Assembly: GCF_028561755.1 (NCBI RefSeq)
Contig: NZ_JAQQTD010000004.1
Span: 248,001 to 312,000 of the forward strand
Direction of reading: 5' to 3'
Source: Altibacter sp. HG106
GTDB taxonomy: Bacteria; Bacteroidota; Bacteroidia; Flavobacteriales; Flavobacteriaceae
DNA: 64,000 bases
Shown: positions 62,242-64,000 of the stretch, in pieces
How the letters are laid out: the number at the start of each line of letters is the position of its first letter
Numbering within the stretch: the stretch's first letter is position 1
Translations under genes and position numbers: made by a program
The notes under the pieces: generated by a model
Databases searched by the model: none
What the model saw: the letters and a program-made list of their open reading frames with translations, nothing else
Told to the model about the DNA's origin: nothing

Positions 62242-63051
62242 ATGAAAGATAAAAGAGTCTTGTATGTGTCTTCTGAAGTGATTCCTTACCTTCCGGAGAC
62301 CGAGATTTCTTCGATGTCGTTTGAAGCCCCACGAATGGTGAACAACAATGGCGGTCAAATCCGAATTTTCATGCCGCGGTATGGTAATATCAATGAACGA
62401 CGCCACCAATTGCATGAAGTTATTCGCCTTTCCGGGATGAACCTGGTGATTAATGATATGGATATGCCGCTGATTATTAAAGTGGCCTCGATTCCAAAAG
62501 AGCGGATGCAGGTGTACTTCATAGATAATGACGAGTACTTCAAACGCAAAGCGACTTTTGCCGATGAGGACGGAAATCTGTTTCCAGATAATGACGAGCG
62601 AGCCATCTTTTTCGCAAAGGGAGTTATTGAAACGGTGAAGAAATTAAATTGGGCACCCGACATTATTCACGTGCACGGTTGGTTAGCCTCCTTACTCCCA
62701 CTATACCTTCGGAAGTACTATGGCAACGAGCCCTTATTTGATAACAGCAAAATAGTGACCTCTATATACAATCAAGGCTTCGATGCTACGTTAGATAAGA
62801 ACTTGATTGAAAAAGTCACCTTCGACGGTATTGATAAAGAAACGGTAGCCTTACTGGAAGAACCTACCTACGAAAATCTCATGCAACTCGCTGCTGAACA
62901 TTCCGATGCGGTAGTTGTGGGGTCTGAAGAAATGCCTGCTGCATTATCTGCATACCTCGAAAGCACTGATAAACCTGTGTTAAAGTTTCCCAACAAGGAG
63001 GAATTTGAGCAGGCGTATTTAGACTTTTACCAATCGCAAGTATTGGATTAA
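62242..63051 (+). CDS. One-domain glycogen/starch-synthase-like protein (GT5 N-domain only)
   Basis: A 269-residue protein resembling only the first Rossmann domain of GT5 glycogen synthases: VLYVSSEVIPYLPE at the start, IRIFMPRYG, PDIIHVHGWLASLLPLYL near residue 140 and IVTSIYNQGF. Full-length synthases are near 480 residues and carry a second domain with the catalytic glutamates, absent here. The N-terminal KTGGL loop that binds ADP-glucose is replaced by PETEISS. It is therefore unlikely to be an ordinary synthase; a regulatory or binding role is possible. Its stop is 20 bases before a DUF4270 lipoprotein. Confidence 0.85.
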   Translation: MKDKRVLYVSSEVIPYLPETEISSMSFEAPRMVNNNGGQIRIFMPRYGNINERRHQLHEVIRLSGMNLVINDMDMPLIIKVASIPKERMQVYFIDNDEYFKRKATFADEDGNLFPDNDERAIFFAKGVIETVKKLNWAPDIIHVHGWLASLLPLYLRKYYGNEPLFDNSKIVTSIYNQGFDATLDKNLIEKVTFDGIDKETVALLEEPTYENLMQLAAEHSDAVVVGSEEMPAALSAYLESTDKPVLKFPNKEEFEQAYLDFYQSQVLD

Positions 63052-63071
63052 TTTATCACAAGAAATTGTAT

Positions 63072-64000
63072 ATGAAGATTAAGAAGCTATTGCCCACTAT
63101 TTTGGCAATCTTAGGAGTACTCATTGTGATGGCTTCCTGTGAAGAAGATTTCAACACCTTAGGTTCTGAAGTGATCGATCAAGACATTGAAATTCCGGAT
63201 ACGGTTTTCGATGTGGTCGCCTATAGCCGAAAACTTCCTCCGATACGCACCAATGTGCTCCCTACAAATCAATTGGGTATTTATAACGACCCTAACTATG
63301 GAACCATGCGCGCGAATGTACTCGGACAAGTACTCTTGCCTCAAGGCCTTCAGGATCCTGATTTTCCAAATGACGGCCCAAATGCCGATACCGGTGATCC
63401 CGGAGACGAATTTGAGATTTCGAAGGTGTATTTGCATATTCCGTTCTTTAACGATGCGAGTACTAATAGTGACGGCGATACAACATTCACGCTAGATTCG
63501 GTCTATGGGAGTGAGCCTATGAACATCACTTTTTACCGTTCTAACTACTTCCTCAGAGATCTTGATCCCGATTCAAATTTTGAAGATCCTCAACCGTATT
63601 ACTCTAACCAGGCTTCTCTCTTTGAACAGTTTTTATCGGACGAACTAGGGCGACTTGAAAACTTTGTGCCTTCCAACGAAGCGATTGAAATCATTACGGC
63701 GACCGATACCATTAATTATGATCCCGGATTACTCGTGGAGTTCACTCCAGATTATTTTCAGGAGAACATCATCGATCAAGAAGGGGAAGAAGTATTGTTG
63801 ACGAATGAAAACTTTAAAAATTATTTTCGCGGAATCTATATGGAGGTAGAAGAAGCTGCCGATGGGAACTTGTTCCTATTCAATCCAGACAATGCGAACG
63901 TGACCATTTATTTCACCAGCAATACGGAAGAGCGAGATGAATCTGGAAACCGACTCACGGATGATGCTGGGAATATTATCCGCGTGAACGGATCTTTTGA
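63072..64000 (+). CDS. DUF4270 lipoprotein, N-terminal part
   Basis: An open frame starting at 63072 runs 309 codons to the right edge without a stop, so the gene is cut. It begins with a lipoprotein signal ending at C23 (VMASC) and acidic residues, then FNTLGSEVIDQDIEIPDTVF and the NQLGIYNDPNYGTMRANVLGQ pattern typical of the Bacteroidota DUF4270 family. The segment EFEISKVYLHIPFF continues the beta-rich body. It is probably co-transcribed with the starch-synthase-like gene. Function unknown; probably surface-located. Confidence 0.88.
   Translation, partial: MKIKKLLPTILAILGVLIVMASCEEDFNTLGSEVIDQDIEIPDTVFDVVAYSRKLPPIRTNVLPTNQLGIYNDPNYGTMRANVLGQVLLPQGLQDPDFPNDGPNADTGDPGDEFEISKVYLHIPFFNDASTNSDGDTTFTLDSVYGSEPMNITFYRSNYFLRDLDPDSNFEDPQPYYSNQASLFEQFLSDELGRLENFVPSNEAIEIITATDTINYDPGLLVEFTPDYFQENIIDQEGEEVLLTNENFKNYFRGIYMEVEEAADGNLFLFNPDNANVTIYFTSNTEERDESGNRLTDDAGNIIRVNGSF

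Noticed and set aside
1-64000. tRNA, rRNA, riboswitch, insertion sequence or integrase signatures
   Set aside because: None was seen by eye: no GGTTCGA-type tRNA arm in a fitting context, no transposase motif and no long terminal repeats. A covariance-model scan would be needed to exclude small RNAs; in particular, thiL has no visible TPP riboswitch in its 254-base upstream region.

Overview
The window comes from a marine-type member of the Flavobacteriaceae (Bacteroidota). Several independent signs agree. It encodes PorP/SprF and three proteins with C-terminal type IX secretion (T9SS) sorting domains. It has many short-signal lipoproteins, TonB-dependent receptors with carboxypeptidase-regulatory N-terminal domains, Bacteroidota-only families (DUF2480, DUF3078, DUF4270, DUF5689), a single-anchor succinate dehydrogenase, and repeated promoter -7 elements of the form TAnnTTTG. 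No insertion sequence, phage gene, CRISPR array or tRNA/rRNA gene was seen. Both edges cut genes: a TonB-dependent receptor on the left and a DUF4270 lipoprotein on the right. No gene-free stretch exceeds about 260 bases.

Layout. 1-900: receptor tail and a small membrane protein. 948-8390: a surface locus in which a nuclease-fold lipoprotein is divergent from a TonB receptor and a DUF5689 lipoprotein; facing it is an operon with a second nuclease paralogue and an orphan PorP/SprF. This reads as a nucleic-acid or phosphate scavenging unit. 8464-9690: HflX. 9735-18045 (minus): a SUF Fe-S assembly operon (sufA-B-lipoprotein-C-D-S-META lipoprotein-E-SufT-like-DUF2480), followed by DUF3078 with its own promoter. 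18176-22856 (minus): a tightly packed four-gene copper operon with choice-of-anchor-B/T9SS protein, seven-repeat propeller lipoprotein, MbnP-like and MbnH-like proteins. 23111-30000: thiL, two tandem zinc-ribbon microproteins, an alpha/beta hydrolase, brnQ, a CBM48 protein, and a pepP plus amino-acid permease operon.

30095-36484: a large BNR/sortilin-type secreted protein, then sdhCAB behind the best promoter of the window. 36609-39050: a transaminase, ankyrin protein and omega-amidase operon that fits glutamine-dependent salvage of the methionine keto acid. 38992-41337 (minus): Ig-like lipoprotein and ComF. 41421-43902: coiled-coil membrane protein and glycyl-tRNA synthetase. 44023-49440: two paralogous T9SS cargo proteins with a small lipoprotein between them on the other strand. 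49492-56127: a 1138-residue putative outer-membrane protein, exonuclease III, OmpA-like lipoprotein and an acyl-CoA dehydrogenase. 56200-59889 (minus): an esterase-like protein without the usual nucleophile serine, radA and a LytM/SH3 peptidase. 59958-62134 (minus): panC-panD and a flippase-like membrane protein. 62242-64000: a one-domain starch-synthase-like protein, then the DUF4270 lipoprotein.

Most interesting: the MbnP/MbnH operon with two propeller partners, the nuclease/receptor/DUF5689 locus, the one-domain GT5 relative that lacks its substrate-binding motif, and the serine-less esterase. Many gene starts were moved downstream of the longest open frame on the basis of signal peptides, family N-termini, promoter position or neighbour overlap. 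All function calls rest on reading motifs by eye; no database search was run.
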